Source: Asparagopsis taxiformis (Eukaryota > Rhodophyta > Florideophyceae > Bonnemaisoniales > Bonnemaisoniaceae). Taken from it: DNA of 64,000 bases. This document shows, piece after piece, positions 41,877-52,217 of this stretch (positions are counted from its first letter, which is position 1; every line of letters begins with the position of its first letter). The position numbers were made by a program, and so were the translations under genes. The notes under the pieces were generated by a model that had not been told where the DNA came from, searched no databases, and worked only from the letters and a program-made list of their open reading frames with translations. Location: NCBI GenBank assembly GCA_030407315.1, contig JALQPE010002171.1, forward strand, positions 35,294 to 99,293. Direction: 5' to 3'.

Positions 41877-42665
41877 GTAGGACCAGCCGGGGTGGCGATC
41901 GCTAAGGGAGTTCTAGAATTGCAGCCGTGTCAGGGCGAGGTGAACCGTAACGCGCTGGTTGAACTTGCGTTCGCGCGTCGCTCGGTCGCGCTGGCGAACG
42001 GGTGGTACAACGGCGGAACGCGTAGGGAACGATCGCAACACGGGATTCGCGGGCCGGCGCAAGCCGTGATCTCAGGGCGAGATCACCGAGTAAACTCGAG
42101 CACAACGCGATCCACACAGGGGTCGTAAATCCCTGGCCTAGTGGCGTGCGACGCAACGCGCGCTATCGCGGTGCGACGCGGTTCGACGATCGGTTTATGC
42201 GCAGCGCGCACGCGAACGTCGGCGATCGTGAGCAACCCGCACGCAACGTTGTAACGCAATCGGTCCTCGCGATTCGCTAAACGCTTAACTCGTAGCTGCG
42301 AAGATGCTGGCTGTTTATTGGTAAGGTGCGAAGCTGAACGACCATTAATAGCTAACTACTAAAGGACAGGCTGTCCTACCGTGGCCGGCCGGCGGCCGCT
42401 CGCTCGCACGCAAAAAGGGAAATATTTGGGAAAAAGACTTTCGTCATAAAAAACCCAAAAAAGGGAAATAAAGGGAAATTCGTAGAAATCGCTACACGTG
42501 GCGCCGGGTTTGCAATCGCACGCGTTCGCGCAGGTGCACCGTGACACGTAATCGGTTCGCCACGCGTACGCTCGCTTACTAATTAACTCAGCGCGGATGC
42601 ACGCGGACTCAACTCGTCGATATCGCTTCAACCCGCGTTCACGTTAGCGGCATAAATTGCAACAC
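41877..42665. mobile_element. CpG-rich 789-bp insertion flanked by a 7-bp duplication
   Basis: It is flanked by ACCCTTT at 41870-41876 and 42666-42672. The interior is far richer in CpG (CGCG, GCGATCGC, TCGCG) than the neighbours and has no coding frame of note. No terminal inverted repeats were found. An A box-like TGGCCTAGTGG (42134-42144) and a B box-like GGTTCGACGAT (42180-42190) lie 35 bp apart, the spacing of an internal RNA polymerase III promoter, so a tRNA-derived SINE is possible. An A-rich part at 42412-42482 repeats AAAGGGAAAT. Confidence 0.55.
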
Positions 42666-43274
42666 ACCCTTTCTTTTATACCAAGCTTTTTGGAGCTGTT
42701 CAGCTTCGGGAACACTCAGGACTTCAAGCATCTCTTCCATGGATGGTGCTCTGAATACATTCTCAGGGGACTTCCTAATGTTCTTCAAGAACCGATTGGT
42801 GTCTCTGCACTCGGTATTTTCGGATAGGATTTCCGATAGAGACTTTCCAGACGTATGCAGAAAGTTAATCTTTATCATGGCTCTTGCGATGAGAACATTT
42901 TTGACACCTCCAACTCGCATGTTCCATCCTCTGTTGATAGCTCGCAGTTCACGATGAGTGCACTCACACAAATACGAATTCATTACTAATGTACATAGTA
43001 TGTCCAAACTGTCTTTGGGGTCGCCGAATCGTTCCGACCCTTTCAGATATCTGGGATTGGCTGAGATGGGAAGAGAATCGTTACGGACTTCATTTTGTTC
43101 ATCTGTACCGTTTTCAATAACGTCACGAATATCCATTACAAGAATGGATGTGTAGAAGGAAAATGATGAACTAATAGAACGGAAACAGGAAAGATGGTCC
43201 TCTCTGTGATGTTTACATGGCATTATTATCTTATTTTGTTGCAGTTGGCCAACGCTTTGCTCGGAAGCAACCAA
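42639..43274 (-). CDS. Harbinger accessory protein with SAP-like DNA-binding segment, cut by the CpG-rich insertion
   Basis: This is a frame of about 211 residues. The part HRELRAINRGWNMRVGGVKNVLIARAM resembles a SAP motif (helix, G-x-K, helix) often used to bind DNA. The last residues (after GVLQFM) are encoded inside the CpG-rich insertion, so the native C-terminus is missing. In its empty-site form it would run into the accessory frame at 40743-41856 on the same strand, but in a different reading frame. The two could therefore be one interrupted gene with another frameshift, or two genes. Several ATGs occur near the start; the first or the one at VMDIRDVIEN could be used. Confidence 0.5.
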   Translation of the reverse strand: MVASEQSVGQLQQNKIIMPCKHHREDHLSCFRSISSSFSFYTSILVMDIRDVIENGTDEQNEVRNDSLPISANPRYLKGSERFGDPKDSLDILCTLVMNSYLCECTHRELRAINRGWNMRVGGVKNVLIARAMIKINFLHTSGKSLSEILSENTECRDTNRFLKNIRKSPENVFRAPSMEEMLEVLSVPEAEQLQKAWYKRKGVLQFMPLT

Positions 43275-43795
43275 TTTTGGTCTACAGAGGCATGGAACCT
43301 GAGAAATTTACTATGTTAGGCCAGTTTTGCTCGTAACCAGGTATGGCTTTACGCAATGAGGAAAGATGGATTCTACAACAAAAACAGATTCTTGAACGCA
43401 TAGCGAATAAGTTCCTGACCTCAAAATATTTAACATGCGTTCGGACATTGCGGAACAGAATCATCCAGCCGACACGCGTTCGAGAATATCTGAACAAATT
43501 ACCTGTAGTTGGTGAATATAACAGAGTATCTAAGTTCAATTGCACTTGTGCACTTAGCCGTGACGGCTACTATATGTGAACAAAATCGATATGAAAGTTC
43601 CATTCGTCGTAGGCCAAGTGGCGAAAGACAACGCCATCCTGGGTTCGGGGACGTTAATATTACGTGCAAATCTGTCGGTGAAGACAACCTTGCCGACGCT
43701 TACTGACGCTTTCTCGACCAACCACAGAGCTGTTTTCTGTATGTTTACACTTGCTCACGTTCATTCACGTTCATGCAAAACCGATGGAAAGCGCC
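43275..43795. repeat. Right end of the Harbinger element with inverted repeat
   Basis: The last ~45 bases are the inverted counterpart of the left end. They include two AACGTG motifs spaced about 10 bp, also seen at 38940-38965. The rest has no supported gene. Confidence 0.65.
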
Positions 43796-43798
43796 TCA

Positions 43799-44880
43799 AC
43801 TGTGAGCGGTAGAGGGAGAGAGAGAGAAGACAGAGTAGTACAGTGAGCGAATTTAAGTGTCTATAGACATTTGCAGCTTACAATACAAGCTTGGAAATAA
43901 TTAGCAGTGAGATAATTTCATAACTCACATTACAAGCCGTGGAAAGACTCTCAAATTAAAATGTGATCGCATTCCTCGAGGATGGAGATGGATAGATATG
44001 TATAACAGTCAAACATTGAGAAGTCAGTGGTTCACAGCCATTGAAGTTTATATCGGCATAGAAGATAGCATAGTATTTAGAATAGAACAGCCTCGATGAG
44101 ACATGAGGAATCATCGACAACGATCAAGAAAAAAGAGCACACTGATCTCTAGATCAGGTGACGTCTAAAGCAGAGGTCCTAACCACTGCCGGGGTAGTCT
44201 TCATAAAGTCATTCACACACATTCCAAATTCCCTGGGCTCTAGCCCTGACATCGATTCCATTTTGCAACCAAGATGCCGCAAGCCTGGAGCGTTAGAGGG
44301 TTACATATATATATCTTATCAATCTTTTCCGGCCGGAACAAGTCAGAAAAGAGGAAGAAAAGTTATAGCACGTCGCTGCAAGACTAATGGGAAAGATTAA
44401 TGGGATAAATGACCAGGCGCTTCAACTTTCCATACTGCTCTGTACTATGCAGTGCTATACAGCATGTGTGCGCACAGGATGTCTTCCTACACACAGAATG
44501 CCAACCTAGGCGAACGGCTTAGTGAGGTGTGCGTACACTTCATATATCCATATTATGATATTCTCTGCACCACTCATCTTACCTGGCCAATTAATACTAC
44601 TCGTGGGTAGTATAGCGTCCGCTTACCGCAGTATAGTGATTGGTCCGAAAGGCTAGACAAACTGGGTGTTATCATGCAGGGTACACACTAAATATCTGAA
44701 TGAGTAGACGCACTGATTAACTGTCCCGAAGCAGCGTTTCGAGAACAGTATTAAAGGCAGCCTCTCCTCCCAAATTCAATCGTTGTAGGAGCAGGGCATT
44801 GCCACTCCTTACCATTGCATCCGCCTCATCTTTCATCCCTTCAGCAACTTGGTCAACCAGCACGAATCTACAAGGTGCAA
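43799..44880. other. No supported gene
   Basis: A short GA-rich stretch (about 43808-43830) follows the Harbinger end. Otherwise I see only short chance frames. Confidence 0.45.
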
Positions 44881-44886
44881 ACGGAA

Positions 44887-46048
44887 ATGGACGCATTTGG
44901 AAACACATCAAGCATCAACTGTAGCCATTCTAATGGAAGGAGCAAGAAATCTACACCTGCCATTCTCGAGACTATATCTCATCTGATACTGGAATCAGTA
45001 GATCCAGCAGATGCCGTCAGGTTCCTACGTGACAGGGACAGATATGAAATGAAGCTGTCAGAAAAAACACCGAGGGACATTCTGTCAAGTGTGCATCATT
45101 AAGAGTGTCAGTTAATCCAACCATACTATATTCTATGTTTGAGTTTGGATTCTAGATTGCGCCAGGAATTTATGAGAGATACGTATCAGGAGCGCAAATC
45201 AAGAAATGCATCGAAAGTATTGCTGCTTCACAAATGTCTACAACTGTGAACTCTTCAGCAATAACAAATGAATTCATGTGCGTACGCATGAACATGAATA
45301 TTCGGAGTGCAAGATCACGAGTGTACCATGTCGCAATTGACTTTTCCAGACAATTGGAGGACATTGGATACGGTGAATTTAAGAAAAGGAATCCGACCAC
45401 GGTGTCGAAATTATTCACGCAACGTCTACACCCGAAAACTCTAAAAACACAAATAATGAAGAATTTTGAGTTCATATCAGAACTTGAAACAATTGTCAGC
45501 TTAAGCTAGAAAGTGTTTCTCAAGCAAGTTTCAGAGCAAGCTGAAATAATTGAGCGAGCTCTAGAGTCAGCAGATTTGAGCAATAGCTCATCATACCCTG
45601 AATCGAAAAGGCCTGAAAAATATGCCGGCCATACCAGAAAGAAACACAGCTCCGGAAGAGTCACACAGACGCCCGAGAATCTACCTCGGTGTATTAACCC
45701 AAAGTGCAACCTCCGACACTACCTTCGCCACTGTAAGAACACATCTGAAGCTGACAAACGAAGACTGATGAGCGAATGGAGAGAAAGGAACATATAAAAT
45801 ACGAAAGAAAGCAACATGCAAATGACGAAACATGTCAAGCGACACTAGGCGGATGGCAGCTCAATGGTAGAGACAGTCTTTGCCAATGTTTCAGAACGAC
45901 CAGCCTGTGCTGACATATGCAGCTGCATTAATCTAATGCCACCAGATCTATTCACCAATCTATTGGAGAAGAGCGAATCGATGCGCATTGAGAATCTCAA
46001 AGCAAACAAAAAATTTGAGATGGCAGTCAGTGAGGATAAGAACGGATA
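44887..46048 (+). pseudogene. Degenerate Gypsy gag-protease, copy A
   Basis: Broken pieces match copy B (46436-48500) in order. The N-terminus is PAILETISHLILESVDPADA (44.95 kb). Then comes YHVAIDFSRQLEDIG near 45.33 kb, a zinc knuckle CINPKCNLRHYLRHC near 45.70 kb with spacing C-x4-C-x3-H-x4-C, and a protease-region remnant (ADICSCINLMPPDLF, KKFEMAVSEDKNG) at 45.9-46.05 kb. Frames shift and stop several times. The protease active-site Asp-Thr/Ser-Gly is gone. This is an old copy, more decayed than copy B. Confidence 0.75.
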
Positions 46049-46435
46049 AAAGGTTTATGTGGAGTGCGACAAGAAAGTCACTGTAGACAATGCGGTAATA
46101 ATTTGCTCTCCTGAAATTCATAGGGACTCTCCAAGATTATTCCATATTCCCAATTCAATGGATATGGATAAGCCACGCAATATGGCCTCTCTATAATAAT
46201 TAGTACCGGAGCTTATAGAAATAACCCTATTATTCATTACTGCTATAAATGAACTGCCTCCGAACTCTACAGATCGGATGTATCGGATTCTACAAGAAGA
46301 TACCCGCAGGTGCGTTTCGTCTTTTTCCAACGCTTTCTGACTACGTGACTACAGATATATCTATCGTTCGGCCGAAAGATACTGTCGTCAGGTAAGGCTT
46401 GCAAGAGTACGAAGTACATCATTCGGTGATTTAAA

Positions 46436-48500
46436 ATGGTCACTACACGCCGAAATGGGAACAAAGATCCGGTCATTTTACAGCCAATTAGCCACCCGAT
46501 ATTGACTTCTGTCGACCCAACTGAGGCTAAGAAGTTCAGAAGAGCGAGGGAGCATTACAAAATGGAGATATCACAAAAGGAGAAAGAAGGAGCCCCTTTG
46601 GCTCCTGCTACTTATCGGGTTTCTATCTGCCCACAGCTTTTCCGACCTGTCTATCGTTTAGGGTATTTTGATCTTATAGCCTCAGGCAAAGCAGTCGAGC
46701 AATTATCCGAAGAGAATTTAGAAGAGTGGATTAATGAGCTTGCAGATACAGGGGACGATGAAGAACCCGATCCCGATTCTATCCAAGCAGCGCTACACGG
46801 TCTAAGGACAAATATGAAGATTTCAGATCCACGCGCCCGAATTATGCAGCTAGCTATAGAATTCGATGGAAGACTGGAGGAGAATGGCATGTCAAAGATT
46901 TTAAAAGCCAATAAACGGAAAGCAACAGAGCTATTTACAGAAAAATTGTACCCCTCTATTTGAAAGAGGAAAGTCAAAACTTCTCTTGAGTACATGACAG
47001 AGACGAAAGAGGATTGGAAGAAGTTTGTGCAGTACGTATGTACAAAGGCAGAACATATACAGAAAGGTGCAGCATCATCCATTTAAATGTCTGGAAATCC
47101 CAAGCACAGACCCGTACAGAAACAAGCATCTGATCGCCATTATATCAAGAAGGAGAACAATTCGTACAGTGAGAAAACACATATGCGCCCGAAATGTTTA
47201 AATCCAGACTGTAAGGAACGCCATCTTCTACGCTATTGCAGAACACTTCAGTTGAGAAGAAGCGAGAGCTGCATCAAAAATTCTTGCATGAAAAAGAAAA
47301 GCACAAGACGTCTGGCAATATATATGCAGTAAGGGATATCCAAGAAGCCATTCCGTCGCTAGACAGTAGCGAAAACTCGACAAATTTTGTCACCACCTTT
47401 GCGAACGAGGTTGAGGCTGTTATCTGTACGGATATGGGTTCGGATATCAACTTGTGTCCAACAGTCTGTCAGTTCATTATAGAGAAAAGCGCTGACCAAT
47501 TGGATGTTGAGCATTTTTCTAAACCGATCAAGTATGATCTTGCTGTGCAGCAAGACTCCTCGGGTAATCATATATACGTCGAATGTGATTGGAAGATCAC
47601 TGTCAATCTAAAGATGCATGTGCGCCACGGTTCATCGCTTACACTAAGAAATGTTACGTGGTATGTAGCCACGAAACCTTTGCAACAGCAGCTTCTAGGC
47701 CGAAAATGTCTCGAAGCCCTCGGTATGGATGCACAAGAGATACTGATATCAGCATGCGAACGACATTCTGGCATCGTGGACATCGCTCAGTTAGTCGACG
47801 ACAACACTTCTACAGCAAATAATGGATCAATTAGAAAGGTAAGCAATAGCTTCGGTATATTCCATTCATCAGGGGCTGAAGTGGACTATGCAAAGAGTGA
47901 TGATCTCCCTGTATTGGAGCTAGGCGTGGATACCACTCAAGAGATTGATGAATCACTTAGCAAACTGGTGGATCAGGCAATACAGAATGGTCTAGTTGAT
48001 GAGTCGCGTATGAGAAGTCTACTGTGCCAATACAAAGACGTATTCAGGTGTCATTTAGGAAATGACCCACCAGCCTCAGTAGAGCCAATGAAGATTTTTT
48101 TAAAGGCTGGAGCTGTACCGTTCAAGGCTAAGCCAAGGAGATGCTCTACAGAGAAACGCAATTTTATAATCAATTTTGTAAGGCAGGCCGAGGAATTCGG
48201 TTTTTTCCGAAAAAACCCGCATGCACAGTGGGTTTCAGCCCCTTTATTGGTTGCGAAGAATGGACGTTCTAAGTTTCGAATCACATTTGATTTTAGAGCA
48301 ATTAATTCAGCAACTTTACCAATGACGTGGTCAATGCCGCACATTGAGAGCGAGCTAGCAGATGTACAGGGATGCACTGTGTTCGCAATTATTGGTTTTA
48401 TCAGTGGATACTGGAAACTCCGTCTAGATAAGGAAAGTCAATCATATCACAACATCTTAACGCCCATGGGTGTTTTCTCTTCTACACGTACACTACTGTG
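46436..48500 (+). pseudogene. Degenerate Gypsy gag-protease-RT, copy B, truncated in RT
   Basis: Gag starts at MVTTRRNGN (46436). It is broken by in-frame stops at 46961 and 47084, with the zinc knuckle CLNPDCKERHLLRYC near 47.2 kb. A frameshift just after the last knuckle Cys (about 47239) leads into a frame with a protease-like region (CTDMGSDINLCP). Then comes the N-terminal half of reverse transcriptase (NPHAQWVSAPLLVAKNG, ITFDFRAINSATLP, FISGYWKLRLD). Where the catalytic Asp is expected, the sequence has FAIIGF. Homology ends near 48500 at the start of the GGCAGTA motif field. The RT resembles Gypsy lineages known from oomycetes. Confidence 0.85.
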
Positions 48501-48504
48501 TCTG

Positions 48505-49730
48505 AAATCGGGCCTGGGGCAGTACTGTACGGCAGTAAAATTTACTGCCTGAGGCAGTAAAATTTAGTACTGTAAAAATATAAATTAATGCCCTACTTGC
48601 CGGCAGTACAGTGCACTGCCCGGAGGCAGTGGCCATGTGCTGCCGACGGCAGTAGAAAGTACTGCCTGGATGTATGACGTGAGGCAGTGGTGGGAGGCAG
48701 TGATAGTTGCTGGATTTAGATTGTCTTTCTGGCAGTGATTTGTGCTCCATTGGCCTGTAAAATAAAGTAGTATATTGTGCTGACTTGGGCAGAACGGGGA
48801 GGGAGTAAAATATGCTGTCCAGGAATATGGCCCACGGCAGTACTATTTGGTGGCGTGGGATGCACGCACCGTGTGGCAGTAGAAGCTAGTGTTTCCGGCA
48901 GCGTGCTGTGCTGGCTGCAGGCCCTAATGACGGCAGCACATTTTGCTATATTTAGGTAGTGCCCCGATGTACTGTATGATACTGCCTGCAGGTCATGGCA
49001 GAGGCAGAGAAATGTACTGTATTCTATTATTGGACAAAACAGTAATTTCTGCTGCTGTGTGGTGCTGCTTTATTTTGTACTTACAGGTAGTGACAAGTAA
49101 ATTTTCTGGCAGCACAGTAATGTAGTGTAATAGGATGACAGCGGACATACTGCGAGGCAGTGTATTTTATTGCCTGTGGAAGCGAGTGGGGACAGTAAAT
49201 TATGATGTCTGACGCAATGTGTGAAAGCAATGAAATGAGCTGCTGATAGTCTCTGGAAAAAGCTGCCTGATAGTACTCCTTTATGATACGAAAAGTGCTA
49301 CCGTACCGTGCTACTTGCCGTGGTGGAAAGTGCTGCCGTGCTCTACTACTTGCTTATGTGTAAATCACTGCCACGCTGTACTGCTCCAGGATATGTGAAC
49401 TGCTGCCCCACAGCACTACAAAAAGTAGTAGATTTTGATGTATTATAGAGCTGTCCAGATCAGCGTAAAGTACTGTCTGATAGTGTTGTACTCGACAGGG
49501 GCATAGGACATTACCAGTTACTGCCTGTGGCAGTGCAGTGTACTACCTGGAAGTGCTACCTGTGGCAGTACATTTCACTACCTGGAACTAGTGCTTGAGA
49601 CAGTGCAATTTACTGCCGGGAAGTCTATACTGAACCAGTAAATTGTAGTGCCTGGCGGTACTGACTCGGACAGAACGGGAAAGTAGTAGAATATGATGCC
49701 TAGGGTAATACTTTCTAGTGCCTACAATTG
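48505..49730. repeat. Field of short inverted motifs TACTGCC / GGCAGTA
   Basis: About 1.2 kb in which GGCAGT or its complement ACTGCC, and close variants (CAGTAC, GTAGTG, TGCTGCC), recur every ~15-30 bp on both strands. Many form local palindromes, for example GGCAGTAAAATTTACTGCC at 48532. A longer imperfect repeat starting TGACTTGGGCAGAACGGG (48780) returns as TGACTCGGACAGAACGGG (49659). It begins where the Gypsy RT copy breaks off. There is no coding capacity. Its nature is unknown: it may be a decayed satellite or a cluster of protein-binding sites of a transposon. Confidence 0.7.
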
Positions 49731-51101
49731 ATGTTCAGGACGATAGAATCAGGTGGAAATGCCATTCCAGCCGCATGTTCAGGCATCTGGCTACGAAATG
49801 TCGGGCAGAATGGAGTATCTCTCTCGGTGGTCTTCATAGAAGTGTATAGGGATAACCAAGTGTGATCTAAAAGGATGTCAGAATTTTTATGTAGCAAGGA
49901 CAACGATGCCTGAAGGATTGTTTCAGTTCTATCATTAGACTAGACTACTCATCAAATCGAACTATCGTATCTAAAATCTTACTATCTCTACAGCCAGGAC
50001 TATTGTGCAAGCAAATCGAGTTCCTTACTCTTTCAAAATTACATGTGATGTTCAGACAGGAGGGCAATAAACACCATTACAGATGATTTGCAACAGGTTA
50101 GCATTCGGATATAGAAAAGTATTGTAAAGGATGAGAAGAAAATGAGTATGTACGGAATGAACAAACTTACCATCATTGAACTATTTTTGCGTGCAAAGGT
50201 ATTCGTTGTAGGTTGGAATGACGAAAGCTTGCAAGCTTTCTCCATGCCAACCTACAAGCAATACCTATGCCAGAATCATTTACAATCAATAGACTAGAAT
50301 AGGATCAGCGAAGAACGATATTTATGGTTAGTGCACTATCTTTCATGGAAAGCGTGTGGAAAGAAATGAGAGAGGGGAAAGATACCTACTCGACAACGTA
50401 CCAGCCTTACCTGTCATCTTCATGATACCCAGATGATGAAATGCCTATACGTCGCGCATCAACAGCCTTAAATAGACTGCTCATCCACTCATAATGACCT
50501 CGTCGTAACCAGAAGGCAGATGATTTGGCAGACGATGATGTGGCAGATGATTTGGCAGCGGATGATCTGTCAAATTTTCTGGACGTGATAAATTAGCAGA
50601 AATAGAAATCATGCCCCTACACAATGTCAAACCAACCTAAAAGTCTTGGTAATGATGTTTAGCTGCATACTGAAGGAGAAACATCGAATAAATGCTGTAA
50701 ATTAGAGTAGTAGACAATCCGAAAGAGAATTGCAACCGTGTTCTCATCTATATATAGTTTATTACCATAACAAGATTACTATTGAGGCCTATTATACCAT
50801 GTACTGAAGCTAAATTGTAAATGATTCGTGTATTTCATTCAGAAAAGGAAGCAGGAATCGTTGGAGGCATGAAAGATCGCTGGAGAACCCAACATGGGAA
50901 ATCAAGTCACCTGTTCCTTGAGTTAGGTAGGACACTAGTCAGTGTGAAGTTTTCGATAAGATGTAACGGTAAGAAAATATAGGTACCATAAACTATTACA
51001 GTGGCCTGGTTAAAAAGAGACGGATACCATCTTATTAGTTGCCTACTAGTTGACACTAATCCACAATTTGTGCAAGGTTCTCTCGAATCCAAAGAGAAGA
51101 G
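49731..51101. other. No supported gene; one perfect palindrome and one acidic mini-repeat
   Basis: An 18-bp perfect palindrome GAAAGCTTGCAAGCTTTC lies at 50223-50240. At about 50517-50573 a short repeat of GCAGATGATTTG can encode an Asp-rich stretch, but it lacks a start and ends at once. The rest is AT-rich without recognisable features. Confidence 0.45.
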
Positions 51102-52199
51102 ATGAAACGAACAGCTGTTCGGAAGAAAGGTACACCTCGAAGAACCCGGAGAAGGTTTGAATCATTGTCAATCCCATACGAAAGTGGGACAAGGCACGAA
51201 AATGGGGAAACCCCGCTAGTTTCGAACGAAACATTCGAGGTTCACGCCGATATACCGGACGAAAACGTCGGAAAAGCATCTGCTGAAGACGAGAATATTT
51301 CTAGTGGCAATGGGGAAGAACACACTGGATTTTTTGAGGCTGGAAAAGTTACCAGAGAAGAAGAAACGATAGGCTCTGAGGAAAGCTCGGCCGAGAGCTG
51401 TGATGACCACGACGGAGAAGAGGCAGCGGAAGATGACCGCAGACTTGTGGATGAACTGCTGACCTGGCCAGTATTCTCTGCAATAATATTGCTTAGTGGA
51501 ACGCTACGGATGAAACGCAAGGACTATGAAGGTATGCGTGAGATGTCTAATTTCAAGCGGGACATTTCGGATCAAGCACCTAGCGACTCGTACATGAGGA
51601 AAGTCATTTTACCGTTCATTCTCAAAACATGTTTCCCACAAAGCATAGATAGAACGTGTGAAATAGATGTAACAAAAAGCGGCTCTAGGCTTGGAAAGAT
51701 GTCTCCAGGACTGTCTAGTAGCCGTAGAGCTCATTGTACTACATCGGTACGAGTCGTGCTACCGAGCACATGGGCGGAAAGGGATATACAGACCGGACCC
51801 ATTCTGGACTGCATAAAGTCTAGTAAAAGGGATAATAGTGATGAAAGAGAAGATGAAGCATATCAAATTGCTTCAGAAAGTATTGAAAACTCTTTCATTG
51901 TCAAATGCTGTTCAGCTGTTCTGAATGACCCATTCCATCGCATTTCGGTAAGTGCATCAGATCATGACGGTCACAAGATGCACAGAAAGGTATACGCCCG
52001 ACATGGAGATGATTTGAGGATCATATGTATGCCGACGACAAATCAAGAGGCCCTGGTGGCTAAGATGGGAGGAGCCAGAACGAAACAGGGAAAGAACATC
52101 GAAACTGGAAAGAATTCTAGGAGCAGAAGAAGTTTTGCAGCAAGGAGTGACTGGAGAATTGAAGCTATCATCATTGAAAGTTATCTTGCAACCGGATAA
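51102..52199 (+). CDS. N-terminal part of a CACTA/CMC transposase, 365 residues
   Basis: It starts with a basic stretch (MKRTAVRKKGTPRRTRRRF) and an acidic middle (about residues 50-125). Helical regions follow (LLSGTLRMKRKDYEGMREM) that look like the region ahead of the catalytic core in CMC transposases. The stop TAA at 52197-52199 is followed only 18 bp later, in the same frame, by the 861-residue catalytic part. The two are therefore probably one protein of about 1230 residues interrupted by one stop, or two proteins made in sequence. Assignment rests mainly on the downstream partner. Confidence 0.7.
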   Translation: MKRTAVRKKGTPRRTRRRFESLSIPYESGTRHENGETPLVSNETFEVHADIPDENVGKASAEDENISSGNGEEHTGFFEAGKVTREEETIGSEESSAESCDDHDGEEAAEDDRRLVDELLTWPVFSAIILLSGTLRMKRKDYEGMREMSNFKRDISDQAPSDSYMRKVILPFILKTCFPQSIDRTCEIDVTKSGSRLGKMSPGLSSSRRAHCTTSVRVVLPSTWAERDIQTGPILDCIKSSKRDNSDEREDEAYQIASESIENSFIVKCCSAVLNDPFHRISVSASDHDGHKMHRKVYARHGDDLRIICMPTTNQEALVAKMGGARTKQGKNIETGKNSRSRRSFAARSDWRIEAIIIESYLATG

Positions 52200-52217
52200 G
52201 AACAACAAGAATCAAAT

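Larger units (their letters stand above)
29522..43795. mobile_element. PIF/Harbinger DNA transposon, interrupted by Gypsy and by a CpG-rich insertion
   Basis: The left end GGGCCTTTCAATAGG (29522-29536) continues after the Gypsy insertion with TTTTACAC... at 38926. The right end is its imperfect inverted repeat (complement reads GGCGCTTTCCATCGGTTTT, then GCATGAACGTG). The outer 3-bp duplications are TCA at 29519-29521 and TCA at 43796-43798, fitting the 3-bp rule of this superfamily, although the usual target is TWA. Both inverted repeats contain repeated AACGTG motifs. Without the two insertions the element would be about 4.1 kb. It carries a DDE transposase on + and one or two DNA-binding accessory frames on the minus strand, as typical for PIF/Harbinger. 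Confidence 0.82.

Noticed and set aside
42124..42200. A true tRNA gene inside the CpG-rich insertion
   Set aside because: A and B box-like sequences and a weak acceptor-like stem can be drawn, but the T stem does not pair and there is no convincing anticodon arm; kept only as a pol III-like hint.
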